The notes beneath the pieces were generated by a model that saw nothing but the letters and a program-made list of their open reading frames with translations, did not search any database and had not been told where the DNA came from. From Aliiroseovarius sp. S1123 (GTDB lineage Bacteria; Pseudomonadota; Alphaproteobacteria; Rhodobacterales; Rhodobacteraceae): a stretch of 64,000 nucleotides of DNA. Of the stretch, positions 18,945 through 27,720 are shown piece by piece. The stretch is from positions 62,001 through 126,000 of the forward strand of contig NZ_JALKBE010000003.1 in NCBI RefSeq assembly GCF_023015885.1, written 5' to 3'. The position numbers and the translations under genes were made by a program. How positions within the stretch are numbered: the stretch's first letter is position 1; each line of letters opens with the position of its first letter.

Positions 18945-19892
18945 CTATTCAAACTCCATCTCGGCAAAGACCTGACCCGCATTCTTCGTGGCCAGTTCCC
19001 CGAACGTATCGTGATGGGCGAAGGGGGACTGGTCGACGTAGTAAGCTTCGTCCAGCGTACCGCCATCTTCCAGAAGCTTGCCAATCTCGCCGCGCAGGTG
19101 CTTGAGGTACCCGATCGTGTGCTCTTCCACTTGCGCCATATTGGTCGGGTAACCGTGGCCCGGGATCACATAGGTCGCGCCGATAGGGGCAAAGACGGTC
19201 TCCCATGTTTCGATCCAGCAGCTGGTGCAGGTGTCTTCGAAAATCGGCGGGATACGATTGTGAAAGGCCATGTCGCCGGCGATCATCAGGCTGTCTTCGG
19301 GCAGCCAGACCTGAATGTCGCCGGGGCTGTGGGCGGGGCCGGAATAGAGCACCTCGATGGTTTTATCGCCCATCGTGATGACCTCTTTGTCCTCAAACGT
19401 GCGGGTCGGGCCCATCGGCTCGGTGCCTTCCCAGTTTTCCTGCGCATAGCGCTTCATACCTTCGAAAAGCTGACCGGCGTATTCCTCGAACTCATGGGCG
19501 GCATCCACATGGGCCAGAACCTCGACGCCCTGATTAATCCAATAGTTGTTGCCCAGCATCGCGTGACCCTGACCGTTCTCGTTGATCACGAGCTTCACGG
19601 GCTGGTCGGTGATGGCCTTGATTTCAGAATGCAGCGCCTCGGCCAGTTTATAGTTCGCACCCGCGTTCACCACGATTACCCCGTCGCCCGTCACGATGAA
19701 CGACAAGTTGTTGTTATGGCCCACGTTTTCATAGGTGGGCGGCGCGGTTGCACCGATGGCGGACCAGACGTCCGGGATGACCTCGACCGGCTTTTCATAG
19801 AGGGCCGAGTCCGGGTACTGGTCGGCGATGTTTTCATCCGCAAGCGCAGGCAGGGCGAGGCAGGTCAGGATGGCGGTGGTGATGCGAAACAT
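18945..19892 (-). CDS. Secreted metallo-beta-lactamase-fold protein with altered metal motif
   Basis: 315 residues with a signal peptide (MFRITTAILTCLALPALA). The MBL fold is clear: GDGVIVVNAGANYKLAEAL, YSGPAHSPGDIQVWLPEDSLMIAGDM and VIPGHGYPTNM. The first zinc motif, normally HxHxDH, reads NENGQGH (VINENGQGHAMLGN), so three of its His/Asp ligands are replaced. The later His (GPAH), Asp (AGDM) and His (PGHG) ligands remain. It resembles SoxH-like periplasmic hydrolases. Activity with one metal, or loss of activity, is possible. Confidence 0.8.
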   Translation of the reverse strand: MFRITTAILTCLALPALADENIADQYPDSALYEKPVEVIPDVWSAIGATAPPTYENVGHNNNLSFIVTGDGVIVVNAGANYKLAEALHSEIKAITDQPVKLVINENGQGHAMLGNNYWINQGVEVLAHVDAAHEFEEYAGQLFEGMKRYAQENWEGTEPMGPTRTFEDKEVITMGDKTIEVLYSGPAHSPGDIQVWLPEDSLMIAGDMAFHNRIPPIFEDTCTSCWIETWETVFAPIGATYVIPGHGYPTNMAQVEEHTIGYLKHLRGEIGKLLEDGGTLDEAYYVDQSPFAHHDTFGELATKNAGQVFAEMEFE

Positions 19893-19964
19893 GGGATCCT
19901 CCGGAAATCAGTTCCGGATAGATTGTCACATTCGCATGTGTTGTTCTAGCAAAAAGAGAACGCG

Positions 19965-19996
19965 CCCCGCCGGGGGGTTTTAAGCCTCCGGCGGGG
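19965..19996 (-). terminator. Strong GC-rich hairpin downstream of rpe
   Basis: A 9-bp stem (CCCCGCCGG/CCGGCGGGG) lies just beyond copy C of the post-stop motif in the direction of rpe transcription. The loop contains TTTT on the + strand. Confidence 0.55.
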
Positions 19997-20016
19997 ATAT
20001 TTTCGACAAGAAAAAG
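19995..20016 (-). repeat. Post-stop intergenic motif, copy C
   Basis: Read on the minus strand: CTTTTTCTTG, TCGA, AAATATCC, beginning 3 bases after the rpe stop and leading into a GC-rich hairpin. Confidence 0.7.
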
Positions 20017-20019
20017 AGG

Positions 20020-20712
20020 TCAGCCTTGCACGGCGGCAGCGGCGTCGCGCAGCGCGCGGATGTTGTCGCCATAGACCTCGGGCGTGTCGACCGAGCCGCC
20101 TTTGAAGACCGCCGAGCCTGCGACGAAGCAGTCGGCGCCGGCTTCGACCAGCGGGCCGATGGTGGTCGGGTCAACGCCGCCGTCCACTTGGATGTGGATG
20201 TCGCGATCGCCGATCATCTCGCGCACTTGACGCACTTTCTCGACCGAGGACGGGATGAACTTCTGACCACCAAAACCGGGGTTCACGCTCATCACCAGCA
20301 CCATATCGCAGAGCGGCAGAAGGTGTTCGATCACCGAGGCAGGCGTGCCCGGGTTCAGGCTGATGCCTGCTTTCGCACCGGTGGCCTTGATGGCTTGCAA
20401 GGTGCGGTGCGGGTGGGGGCCGGCCTCGTAATGGGCGACGATCATGTCGGCGCCGGCATCGGCATAGGCCTGAATATAGGGATCGACGGGGGCAATCATC
20501 AGGTGCACGTCCATGAAGGTTTTCACATGCGGACGGAAGGCTTTCACGGCGGGCGGGCCGAATGTCAGGTTCGGTACGAAATGGCCGTCCATCACATCCA
20601 CGTGTACCCAGTCGGCACCTTGCGCTTCGATGGCTTGGATTTCCTGGCCAAAATTGGCGAAATCAGCAGAAAGGATCGACGGCGCGATCTTGATGGAACG
20701 ATCAAAAGACAT
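20020..20712 (-). CDS. rpe: Ribulose-phosphate 3-epimerase
   Basis: Interconverts ribulose 5-phosphate and xylulose 5-phosphate in the pentose phosphate and Calvin pathways. 230 residues, standard length. [44 protein letters not shown] and IQVDGGVDP are the classic TIM-barrel motifs with catalytic Asp and His residues. Probably transcribed alone and ended by the hairpin downstream. Confidence 0.97.
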   Translation of the reverse strand: MSFDRSIKIAPSILSADFANFGQEIQAIEAQGADWVHVDVMDGHFVPNLTFGPPAVKAFRPHVKTFMDVHLMIAPVDPYIQAYADAGADMIVAHYEAGPHPHRTLQAIKATGAKAGISLNPGTPASVIEHLLPLCDMVLVMSVNPGFGGQKFIPSSVEKVRQVREMIGDRDIHIQVDGGVDPTTIGPLVEAGADCFVAGSAVFKGGSVDTPEVYGDNIRALRDAAAAVQG

Positions 20713-20790
20713 GAGGGACTCCGGGCAGCATGGATTTGCCGCCCTTATAGAGGGTTTCGCGCGTTTGCGAAGGGTGAAAGCGCGGGCGGT

Positions 20791-21282
20791 CTAGCGCCGA
20801 GGCAAATCTGGGTCGCAGCGTTTGCCCTGCAAGCAGGCCGTGACTTTGGACAGGGTGCCTGCGTCCGGGTCTTGGAAGGCCATCCCTCCACACGGGTTGG
20901 TTTCCAGCAGATAGCTGTCGCCCACCTTCTTTAGATAGACCAGATAATCTTCCCCGTTACTCAGCCCCGCGCACCACGGGCCAGCACACATTACGTTGAT
21001 GTCGATATCGCGCACGAATTGCGCGGTAAACCCGGCGCGCGTCAGGGATTGGCCGTCGATACGCCCGGTCAGGAAGTTGTCCGGCTTGACGTCTTCCTGA
21101 TGGTCCCAATCCACCTTGGGCAGCTTGCTTTCATCGAAGCGCAGCGTGCCGTGGGCGACGACGTAGGCGTCATCCGAATCTGCTGCATCGTTAAACGCGG
21201 CGATGGCGTTGTAGGGCCGACACGACAGGGCCGAGGCCGCAGTAGGCACCGCCATCACAATCGCCAGTAACAAAGCACGCAT
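20791..21282 (-). CDS. Secreted cysteine-containing protein, unknown
   Basis: 163 residues. The signal peptide is [20 protein letters not shown]. The mature part has six cysteines (SCRPYNA, VMCAGPWCAGL, NPCGGM, TACLQGKRC), suggesting a disulfide-stabilised periplasmic domain. The start overlaps the rppH stop; a GTG one codon earlier is also possible. The overlap suggests cotranscription with rppH. I do not recognise a family. Confidence 0.7.
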   Translation of the reverse strand: MRALLLAIVMAVPTAASALSCRPYNAIAAFNDAADSDDAYVVAHGTLRFDESKLPKVDWDHQEDVKPDNFLTGRIDGQSLTRAGFTAQFVRDIDINVMCAGPWCAGLSNGEDYLVYLKKVGDSYLLETNPCGGMAFQDPDAGTLSKVTACLQGKRCDPDLPRR

Positions 21283-21776
21283 CACAAATACTCCCGAAAT
21301 CCTTCCATTACCTTGGCATAGATTTCGCGTTTGAAGGGAACGATATTATCGACGACCTCGTTTGCGGCCATCCATTGCCAACGGCTGAATTCAGGGTGGT
21401 CAGTTTCGATGTTCACTTGCGCGTCGTCACCGTGGAAGCGCAGAAGGAACCAACGCTGTTTCTGGCCGCGATAGCGCCCCTTCCAGATCTTGGGCACGAT
21501 GTCATGGGGCAGGTCATAGGGCAGCCAATCGGGCAGCTCGGCCTCGATCGTCACAAGGTCTGCGGTGATGCCGGTTTCCTCCCACAGTTCGCGCAAAGCG
21601 GCGTCGCGCGGGTCTTCGCCATCATCCACCCCACCCTGAGGCATCTGCCACGCGGTCTGCGTGCCCAGCTTGGGCGCGTCCAGACGCTGGCCGACGAAGG
21701 CCTTGCCGTCCATGTTCAGAATCATGATGCCCACGCAGGGGCGGTAGGGAAGTTTTAAGATCTCTTCGGGGGTCAT
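21282..21776 (-). CDS. rppH: RNA pyrophosphohydrolase (Nudix)
   Basis: Removes pyrophosphate from the 5' end of mRNA or hydrolyses dinucleoside polyphosphates. 164 residues. The Nudix box is [17 protein letters not shown] continuing to WEETGI, matching GX5EX7[20 protein letters not shown] at the N-terminus and QKRWFLLRF are typical of the RppH/IalA group. Located next to ctpA and envC, as in many alphaproteobacteria. Confidence 0.92.
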   Translation of the reverse strand: MTPEEILKLPYRPCVGIMILNMDGKAFVGQRLDAPKLGTQTAWQMPQGGVDDGEDPRDAALRELWEETGITADLVTIEAELPDWLPYDLPHDIVPKIWKGRYRGQKQRWFLLRFHGDDAQVNIETDHPEFSRWQWMAANEVVDNIVPFKREIYAKVMEGFREYL

Positions 21777-21820
21777 CTGGGCCTCGTTTTTTTTGCGACC
21801 CTAACGAGAGGGACGCCAAA

Positions 21821-21850
21821 GGAAAAGGGCCACCCGAGAGGGCGGCCCTT
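21821..21850 (-). terminator. Intrinsic terminator of the gpmI-envC-ctpA operon
   Basis: On the minus strand, an AAGGGCC/GGCCCTT stem with a GC-rich interior is followed by TTTTCC, 20 bases past the ctpA stop. Confidence 0.75.
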
Positions 21851-21869
21851 GATGTTCATGCGACAGCGA

Positions 21870-23204
21870 TCAATCGTCCGTCTTGATCGTCGCCAGGCCC
21901 TTGATCAGATCGACGGCGTAGGACAGTTGGAAGTCATCGTCACGCAGCTTGGCGGCCTCTTCGGCGGCTTCGCGTTCTTCCTCGATCTTGCGACGTTCAT
22001 CGTCGGACAGGCTGTCATTGTTCAGGCTGCCGCGCAGGTCGGCTTCGCTGCGCTGACGGCCGTTATCCTCGTCTCCGTCTTCGCTTTCCGGCTGACGCGG
22101 CGGCTGTTCTACGACGATGTCGGGCGACACGCCCAGCGCTTGGATCGAGCGGCCCGACGGCGTGTAGTAGCGCGCGGTGGTCAGGCGCATCGCCCCTTCG
22201 GACGCCACCGGCATCACCGTCTGAACCGAACCTTTGCCGAAGCTTTTCGTGCCCACGACGATGGCGCGACGGTGATCCTGAAGAGCGCCTGCCACAATCT
22301 CGGACGCCGAGGCCGAGCCGCCGTTGATCAGCACCACGATGGGTTTGCCTTCGGCCAAATCGCCGTTCTGAGCATTCACACGCTCGCTTTCTTCCGGGTT
22401 GCGGCCACGGGTCGACACGATCTCGCCGCTGTTCAGGAAGGCATCAGACACGGCGATGGCTTGGGTCAGCAGACCGCCAGGGTTGTTGCGCAGATCCAGC
22501 ACGACGCCGTCGACATTTTCAAACCCGCCCAGCGCTTCGACCTCGCGGGCCAGACCGTCTGCCATGTTGGGATAGGTCTGATCGTTGAAGGTGGTGACGC
22601 GCAGCACAACCGTATTGCCGACGGTGCGCGCGGTGGCGGCGGTCAGCTTGATCGTGTCGCGGATGATCGAGACGTCAAAGGGCTCGTCCACACCTTCGCG
22701 CACCACGGTGATGATGATCTCGGACCCGACCGGTCCGCGCAGCTTGTTCACCGCCTCGTCCAGCGTCAGGCCCAGCAGGCTTTCGCCATCCACATGGGTG
22801 ATATAGTCGCCGGTCGCCATACCCGCGTCATCGGCAGGCGTGCCATCCATCGGCGACACGACACGTACGAAGCCCTCTTCCTGCGTCACTTCGATGCCCA
22901 GCCCACCGAACGACCCACGGGTCTGCACGCGCATATCCTCGGCATCCTTGGGCGACAGATAGCTGGAATGCGGATCAAGCGAGGACAGCATGCCGTCGAT
23001 GGCGGCTTCGATCAGATCGCCGGGCTCGACCTCTTCCACGTATTGCGCGCGGATGCGTTCGAAAATATCGCCAAACAGGTCAAGCTGCTCGTACACCGTT
23101 GCGTTTTCGCTGGCGTCTTGCGCGACTAGGGGGCCGGCAACCTGTGTGGTCAGAATGGCGCCTGCCAAGGTTCCGCCCAGCGCGGCCATTACGAGTTTCT
23201 TCAT
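21870..23204 (-). CDS. ctpA: C-terminal processing protease (S41 family)
   Basis: 444-residue periplasmic serine protease. An N-terminal export segment (about 1-28), a PDZ domain (GSFGGLGIEVTQEEGFVRVVSPM), then the S41 core with LDLRNNPGGLL, INGGSASASEIVAGAL (catalytic Ser) and GTKSFGKGSVQ (catalytic Lys). The C-terminal 60 residues are charged and probably coiled. The start is 4 bases after the envC stop. Alphaproteobacterial CtpA homologues process envelope proteins and murein hydrolases. Confidence 0.94.
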   Translation of the reverse strand: MKKLVMAALGGTLAGAILTTQVAGPLVAQDASENATVYEQLDLFGDIFERIRAQYVEEVEPGDLIEAAIDGMLSSLDPHSSYLSPKDAEDMRVQTRGSFGGLGIEVTQEEGFVRVVSPMDGTPADDAGMATGDYITHVDGESLLGLTLDEAVNKLRGPVGSEIIITVVREGVDEPFDVSIIRDTIKLTAATARTVGNTVVLRVTTFNDQTYPNMADGLAREVEALGGFENVDGVVLDLRNNPGGLLTQAIAVSDAFLNSGEIVSTRGRNPEESERVNAQNGDLAEGKPIVVLINGGSASASEIVAGALQDHRRAIVVGTKSFGKGSVQTVMPVASEGAMRLTTARYYTPSGRSIQALGVSPDIVVEQPPRQPESEDGDEDNGRQRSEADLRGSLNNDSLSDDERRKIEEEREAAEEAAKLRDDDFQLSYAVDLIKGLATIKTDD

Positions 23205-23208
23205 TCCA

Positions 23209-24375
23209 TCAATCCTTGCCTGCCGCGAACCAAGTCGTGGGATCCACGGGCTTTCCGTCTTTTCTTAGCTCTATATAAAGCGTTTCCGAGCGTTCTGCGC
23301 CAGTTCCTTCCTCAGAAGCGATCAAAAACGCTTGATCATCGCCGGAGTTCACGGTCGGGTCGGCCCCGCCCATCAGCCCGACAGGCGCACCTTGGGCCAG
23401 CACTTCGCCAACGTCTCCGTAGAGCTGCCCCAGCCCGGCCAGCACCAGCAAATAGCCGTCACCGGGTTCCAAAATGGCAACGTTGCCATAGTCCAGCAGC
23501 GGGCCAAGGTAGCGGATCGTGGCGGGCCACGGGGTTGTGACGATGGACAAGGGACGCGTCGCGACAATCAGGCCGGGGCGCTGAATGCCTGCCGCGTCAC
23601 GCTCGCCATAGCCGCGCAGCACGCGGCCCAGAACCGGCATCGCCAACCGCCCGCGCACGGATGCGAAATCGGGCAGTGCGGTGGCGCTGGCAGTGGCTTT
23701 TGGGTCTGACATCAGACCTTCGGCAAAGCTGGCCAGTGTATCGGCGCTTTCCACAAGAGTCTTCATCCGTGCCTCGTCCGCGACGAAGCGGCGGGGCAGT
23801 TCGGTCCTGCGGGCAAGCGCAAGGCTCAGTTCAAACCGCGCTTCCTGCACGCCAGTCAGTCCCGTTTGCAGCGTCTCGACGGCGTTTTCCTGCAGCGCGC
23901 GCAGGGTGCGTTGTTCTTCCAGCCGGGCGCGCAAATCCTCGGCCTGCGCTTGCAGGGCGGGCGTCACCTCGGACAGGATCATGCCGGACCGCGCGGTGCC
24001 AAGGGGGCCAGACGGGTGCACCAAAAGCGCGGGCTCGGGCGCTTTCCCTATGGCTTGCAACACGCCCAGAAGCTGGCCCAGACGGTCGCGCTCAGCCTCG
24101 AACGCCGCCTGCAAGGCAGCTTCGCGCAGATTGATCCGGCGCAATCCGTCACGCAGCGCGGACAGAGCTTCCTCGTAGGCTTGAACGGTCTGGGTCAGGG
24201 CCGCGATGCGGTCCCCCGATTTCTGCGCCTCTTGCAGGGCAAGGGTTGCGGCCTCAAGCTGCTCCATCGCCGCGCGGGCGGTCTGGGTCGGGTCGGTTTG
24301 CGCCGACAAAGGCCCAGCGCACACCGCAAGGGCAAGGCTCGCCAAAAGGGGCTGGAGGGCGCGGCGCAGGATCAC
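23209..24375 (-). CDS. envC: EnvC-like murein hydrolase activator
   Basis: 388 residues. Signal peptide ending PLSAQ, followed by a long coiled-coil region (about 30-220) rich in Ala, Leu, Gln and Arg, then a C-terminal LytM/M23-like domain (LRGYGERDAAGIQRPGLIVATRP, GNVAILEPGDGYLLVLAGLGQLYG). The metal-binding HxxxD and HxH of active M23 peptidases are not seen, so it probably activates amidases rather than cutting peptidoglycan. ATGA overlap with gpmI upstream and 4 bases to ctpA downstream. Confidence 0.88.
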   Translation of the reverse strand: MILRRALQPLLASLALAVCAGPLSAQTDPTQTARAAMEQLEAATLALQEAQKSGDRIAALTQTVQAYEEALSALRDGLRRINLREAALQAAFEAERDRLGQLLGVLQAIGKAPEPALLVHPSGPLGTARSGMILSEVTPALQAQAEDLRARLEEQRTLRALQENAVETLQTGLTGVQEARFELSLALARRTELPRRFVADEARMKTLVESADTLASFAEGLMSDPKATASATALPDFASVRGRLAMPVLGRVLRGYGERDAAGIQRPGLIVATRPLSIVTTPWPATIRYLGPLLDYGNVAILEPGDGYLLVLAGLGQLYGDVGEVLAQGAPVGLMGGADPTVNSGDDQAFLIASEEGTGAERSETLYIELRKDGKPVDPTTWFAAGKD

Positions 24376-25892
24376 GAACGGATCAGGCTTTCGCCGGTCA
24401 TCTCGGCGGGTTTCTCAAGGCCCATCAGCTGCAGCACCGTTGGGGCCAGATCCGCCAGACGCCCATGCGCCAGAGAGATCCCGTCCGGTCCGCCCATCAG
24501 AACCACCGGCACAAGGTTGGTCGTATGCGCGGTGTGGGGGCCATTTGTGGCGTCATCCCACATGGTTTCACAATTGCCGTGATCCGCGGTAACGATCATC
24601 GCGCCGCCGACCTCTTCCAAAGCTGCGATCACCTTGCCCAGACCATCGTCCACCGCCTCACAGGCTGCAATCGCCGCGTCGAGGTCTCCGGTATGGCCCA
24701 CCATGTCGGGGTTGGCGAAGTTGGTGACGATCAGGTCAAACCCGTCATGGATCGCTTGCACGAAATGTTCGGTCACATCGGGGGCCGACATCTCGGGCTG
24801 CAGGTCATATGTCGCGACCTTGGGCGACGCCGCCATATAGCGGGTCTCGCCCTCGACCGGGTCTTCCTTGCCGCCGTTCAGGAAAAAGGTGACATGCGGA
24901 TATTTCTCGGTCTCGGCTGTGTGAAACTGGGTCTTGCCGTGCTTCGCAACCCATTCCGCCAGCGTGTTCACGATTTCGCGCTTCGGGAAACAGGTGGTCA
25001 TATAGGCGTTGTGCGCGTCCGAATACTCGACCATGCCCAAAAGTGCCGACAGGATCGGGCGGGTACCTACGGCAAATTCGTCAAAGTCCGGCTCGCCAAT
25101 GGCGCGCAGGATCTCGCGGGCGCGGTCTGCGCGGAAGTTGATGAAGAACAACCCGTCACCTTCTTGCAGGCCAGCATGTTCATCAATGATCACCGGGCGG
25201 ATGAATTCATCCGTGGTTTCGTTGTTATACGCAGATGCAATCGCTGCATCGACCGAGCTGAAGATGTTCCCGGTGCCGTGCATGATCGCCTCGTACGCCA
25301 GCGAGACACGCTCCCACCGGTTGTCGCGGTCCATCGCGAAATAGCGGCCAGACAGAGTCACGATTCGCGCGCCTTCAGGCAAATCGGACTGGAAGGCGGC
25401 AAGCTGTTGGCGGGCGGATTGCGGGGCCACATCGCGCCCATCGGTGATGGCGTGGATGGCGACCGTGAGGCCCGCATCGGTCAGCGCCTTCGCCGCGGCC
25501 ACAAGGTGGTTCTGGTGGCTGTGCACGCCGCCGGGGCTGACAAGGCCCGCGATGTGGGCGGTGCCGCCAGCGGCTTTGACCTTCGCGGCGAACTCTTGAA
25601 GGGCGTCGTTTTTGAAGAAGCTGCCATCCTCGATCGCCAGATCAATCTGCCCCAGATCCATCGCCACCACCCGGCCCGCACCGATATTGGTGTGGCCGAC
25701 CTCGGAGTTGCCCATTTGGCCGGTGGGCAGGCCAACATCGGGGCCGTGGGTGATCAGGGTATTGTTGGGACAGGTGGCCATAAGCCGATCAAAGTTCGGC
25801 GTCTTCGCCAGCGCGGGCGCGTTGAACGCGGTCTCCTCGCGCAGGCCCCATCCATCCAGAATGCACAAAACAACGGGTTTCGGGGTGGTCAT
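24372..25892 (-). CDS. gpmI: 2,3-bisphosphoglycerate-independent phosphoglycerate mutase
   Basis: Glycolytic interconversion of 3- and 2-phosphoglycerate. 506 residues, the usual size for the Mn-dependent enzyme. CILDGWGLREE near the start, TGQMGNSEVGHTNIGAGR with the catalytic Ser, and late metal ligands in NFANPDMVGHTGD and IVTADHGNCE. First gene of the gpmI-envC-ctpA unit, all overlapping or nearly so. Confidence 0.97.
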   Translation of the reverse strand: MTTPKPVVLCILDGWGLREETAFNAPALAKTPNFDRLMATCPNNTLITHGPDVGLPTGQMGNSEVGHTNIGAGRVVAMDLGQIDLAIEDGSFFKNDALQEFAAKVKAAGGTAHIAGLVSPGGVHSHQNHLVAAAKALTDAGLTVAIHAITDGRDVAPQSARQQLAAFQSDLPEGARIVTLSGRYFAMDRDNRWERVSLAYEAIMHGTGNIFSSVDAAIASAYNNETTDEFIRPVIIDEHAGLQEGDGLFFINFRADRAREILRAIGEPDFDEFAVGTRPILSALLGMVEYSDAHNAYMTTCFPKREIVNTLAEWVAKHGKTQFHTAETEKYPHVTFFLNGGKEDPVEGETRYMAASPKVATYDLQPEMSAPDVTEHFVQAIHDGFDLIVTNFANPDMVGHTGDLDAAIAACEAVDDGLGKVIAALEEVGGAMIVTADHGNCETMWDDATNGPHTAHTTNLVPVVLMGGPDGISLAHGRLADLAPTVLQLMGLEKPAEMTGESLIRS

Positions 25893-25967
25893 GGCGGAGT
25901 CCTCTGTCTGCTCGCCTTCTATCTATGGGGTCAGGGGGGCGTGTGCAACGGTTGAGGCGCCCCCACG

Positions 25968-26489
25968 CTACTCGGGCACGATCTGCAGCGCATCATTGAA
26001 GCGATTGAACGCGCCGGTCAGGGCGATGCGCCATGTCAGCTCGACAATCTGGGCCTCAGACAGATTGGCGCAAAGGGCGTCGACCTCGGCGTCCCTCATC
26101 TTTCCGGCGCGGGTGGTGACGGCTTCGGCGTAGCGGACCACATCGCGTTCAAGCTCGGTCAGCTCAGGGTGGTTTTCGACGTCGGGCAGACGGTCGATCC
26201 CCTCGGCGCTCAGGCCCGTAACTTGCAGCTTGGGGCCGTGGTTCGTGGTGCAATAGTCGCAGGCATTGATCTTGGACACGGTGACCATCGCCAGTTCGGA
26301 CAGGCGCGTGGGCAAGGTCGAGCCATCGCGCAGCGCGCTCAACATGGCGCCCACCTGATCCAGAACCGGCGGGTGATGGGCGGCAATTCGTGACCAGTTT
26401 TCGAACGCGCCATAGGCGGCCATCCGGTCAAAGGCGGCGCGGGTTTGGGCGTCAAAATCGTGGTCGGGTCTTTCAGGCAAACGGGGCAT
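25968..26489 (-). CDS. Carboxymuconolactone decarboxylase / AhpD-like protein
   Basis: 173 residues, all-helical. The redox motif CDYCTTNH (Cys-x-x-Cys-x3-His, near residue 75) marks the AhpD-like branch of the family, which reduces peroxides or acts as a thiol relay rather than decarboxylating. It sits between rlmH and gpmI, about 200 bases from rlmH, and may have its own promoter. Substrate or partner unknown. Confidence 0.82.
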   Translation of the reverse strand: MPRLPERPDHDFDAQTRAAFDRMAAYGAFENWSRIAAHHPPVLDQVGAMLSALRDGSTLPTRLSELAMVTVSKINACDYCTTNHGPKLQVTGLSAEGIDRLPDVENHPELTELERDVVRYAEAVTTRAGKMRDAEVDALCANLSEAQIVELTWRIALTGAFNRFNDALQIVPE

Positions 26490-26660
26490 GGGCGCGGTCC
26501 TTCTTTGTGGGGAAGGTGCGGGGTCATGCGCGAAGGTTCAAGGGCGCGGGTGCGGGATCACTGGAAGGTGATTGGGGCGACGGTAGAGGAAATTCACATA
26601 GGGCTGCATAGACCCGCGGGGTGGCGCATTTGCGCCGCCCCATGGGGGCGGGTCGGCGCA

Positions 26661-26680
26661 GTCCGGTCTGCCGACCGGAC
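26661..26680 (-). terminator. Hairpin downstream of rlmH
   Basis: Perfect 8-bp stem GTCCGGTC/GACCGGAC with a 4-base loop, 12 bases past the rlmH stop. Not followed by a T-tract. Confidence 0.5.
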
Positions 26681-26692
26681 GGGAAATCGCCT

Positions 26693-27163
26693 CTAGACCC
26701 TGTGATACGGGCTGCCTGCCAAAATGCTCGCCGCACGATAGAGCTGTTCGGACAGCATCACGCGGACCAGCATGTGGGGCCAGACCATTTTGCCGAAGGA
26801 CAGGCTGGCGTCGGCCTTGGCGCGCAGCGACGGGTCGATGCCGTCCGCACCGCCGATAACAAAGGCGACGTCTCCGCGCCCCGCATCGCGCCAGCGGCCA
26901 AGTAGGTTGGCAAAATCAGGCGAGGACATGACCTTGCCGCGCTCATCCATCGTGCAGATCAGCGCACCTTTGGGAATGGCACGTTCCAACAAGGGCGCCT
27001 CGGCAGACATGCCGCCGCCCTTCTTGTCTTCGACTTCATGCAGAGAGAGCGGACCAAGGCCCAGCGCCCGCCCGGTCCGGTCGAACCGGGTGGCGTAGTC
27101 GTTGATCAGCTCAAGTTCGGGCGATTTGCGCAGCCGTCCGACCGCGCAGACATGCACACGCAT
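26693..27163 (-). CDS. rlmH: 23S rRNA pseudouridine-1915 N3-methyltransferase
   Basis: SPOUT-class methyltransferase acting on the 70S ribosome. 156 residues, standard length. The SAM pocket motif FVIGGADGIDP and C-terminal knot LVRVMLSEQLYRAASILAGSPYHR are diagnostic. It lies 15 bases after rsfS, a widely conserved pair. Confidence 0.96.
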   Translation of the reverse strand: MRVHVCAVGRLRKSPELELINDYATRFDRTGRALGLGPLSLHEVEDKKGGGMSAEAPLLERAIPKGALICTMDERGKVMSSPDFANLLGRWRDAGRGDVAFVIGGADGIDPSLRAKADASLSFGKMVWPHMLVRVMLSEQLYRAASILAGSPYHRV

Positions 27164-27178
27164 CTTATCGCCCCCAGA

Positions 27179-27544
27179 TCAGTTTTTGGCGTCTGCTGCG
27201 CCGGGTTCCATCCACATCTTTTCAAGCTGATAGAACTCGCGCACTTCCGGGCGGAACACGTGGACGATCACATCGCCCCCATCGATCAGCACCCAGTCGC
27301 CCTGACCCTTTCCTTCGACCTTCGAGAAGACGCCCATTTCCTGCTTCAGCTTATCAGCCAGCTTTTCAGAAATGGCACCCACCTGACGTGTCGAACGGCC
27401 AGAGCAAACGACCATGTTGTCGGCCATCTGCGATTTGCCGCTGAGGTTGATCACCACAACGTCTTCGGCTTTGTCATCTTCAAGGGACTTCAGGACAAGG
27501 GCCAGCATCTGCTCGCTGGCGGTATTTCCGGGGTTAGCCGTCAT
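27179..27544 (-). CDS. rsfS: Ribosomal silencing factor
   Basis: Binds L14 of the large subunit and blocks subunit joining in starvation. 121 residues. LKSLEDDKAEDVVVINLSGKSQMADNMVV and GDWVLIDGGDVIVHVF are the family core. The frame is open to a TTG at 27589 that would add 15 residues, but family N-termini begin close to 27544 and an AGGGGAT precedes it. First gene of the rsfS-rlmH pair. Confidence 0.93.
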   Translation of the reverse strand: MTANPGNTASEQMLALVLKSLEDDKAEDVVVINLSGKSQMADNMVVCSGRSTRQVGAISEKLADKLKQEMGVFSKVEGKGQGDWVLIDGGDVIVHVFRPEVREFYQLEKMWMEPGAADAKN

Positions 27545-27720
27545 TTCGGGATCCCCTGCGGCTGCGCCTGATGCAGCCTCTGTTTGCAAAGACAGGACAT
27601 TGTCCTCCTAACATTACACACCGTTCCGCCCCGGTGCTGGGCATGTGAGAATCGTATCACCGCGAACAGATAAGCTCAATCCACAGTGTTTCAAGCAAGC
27701 GTGAAGGGTGTGTAAACAGG

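Noticed and set aside
24246-25955. 569-residue plus-strand frame opposite gpmI
   Set aside because: Antisense shadow of a complete gpmI, with no domain or start signal.
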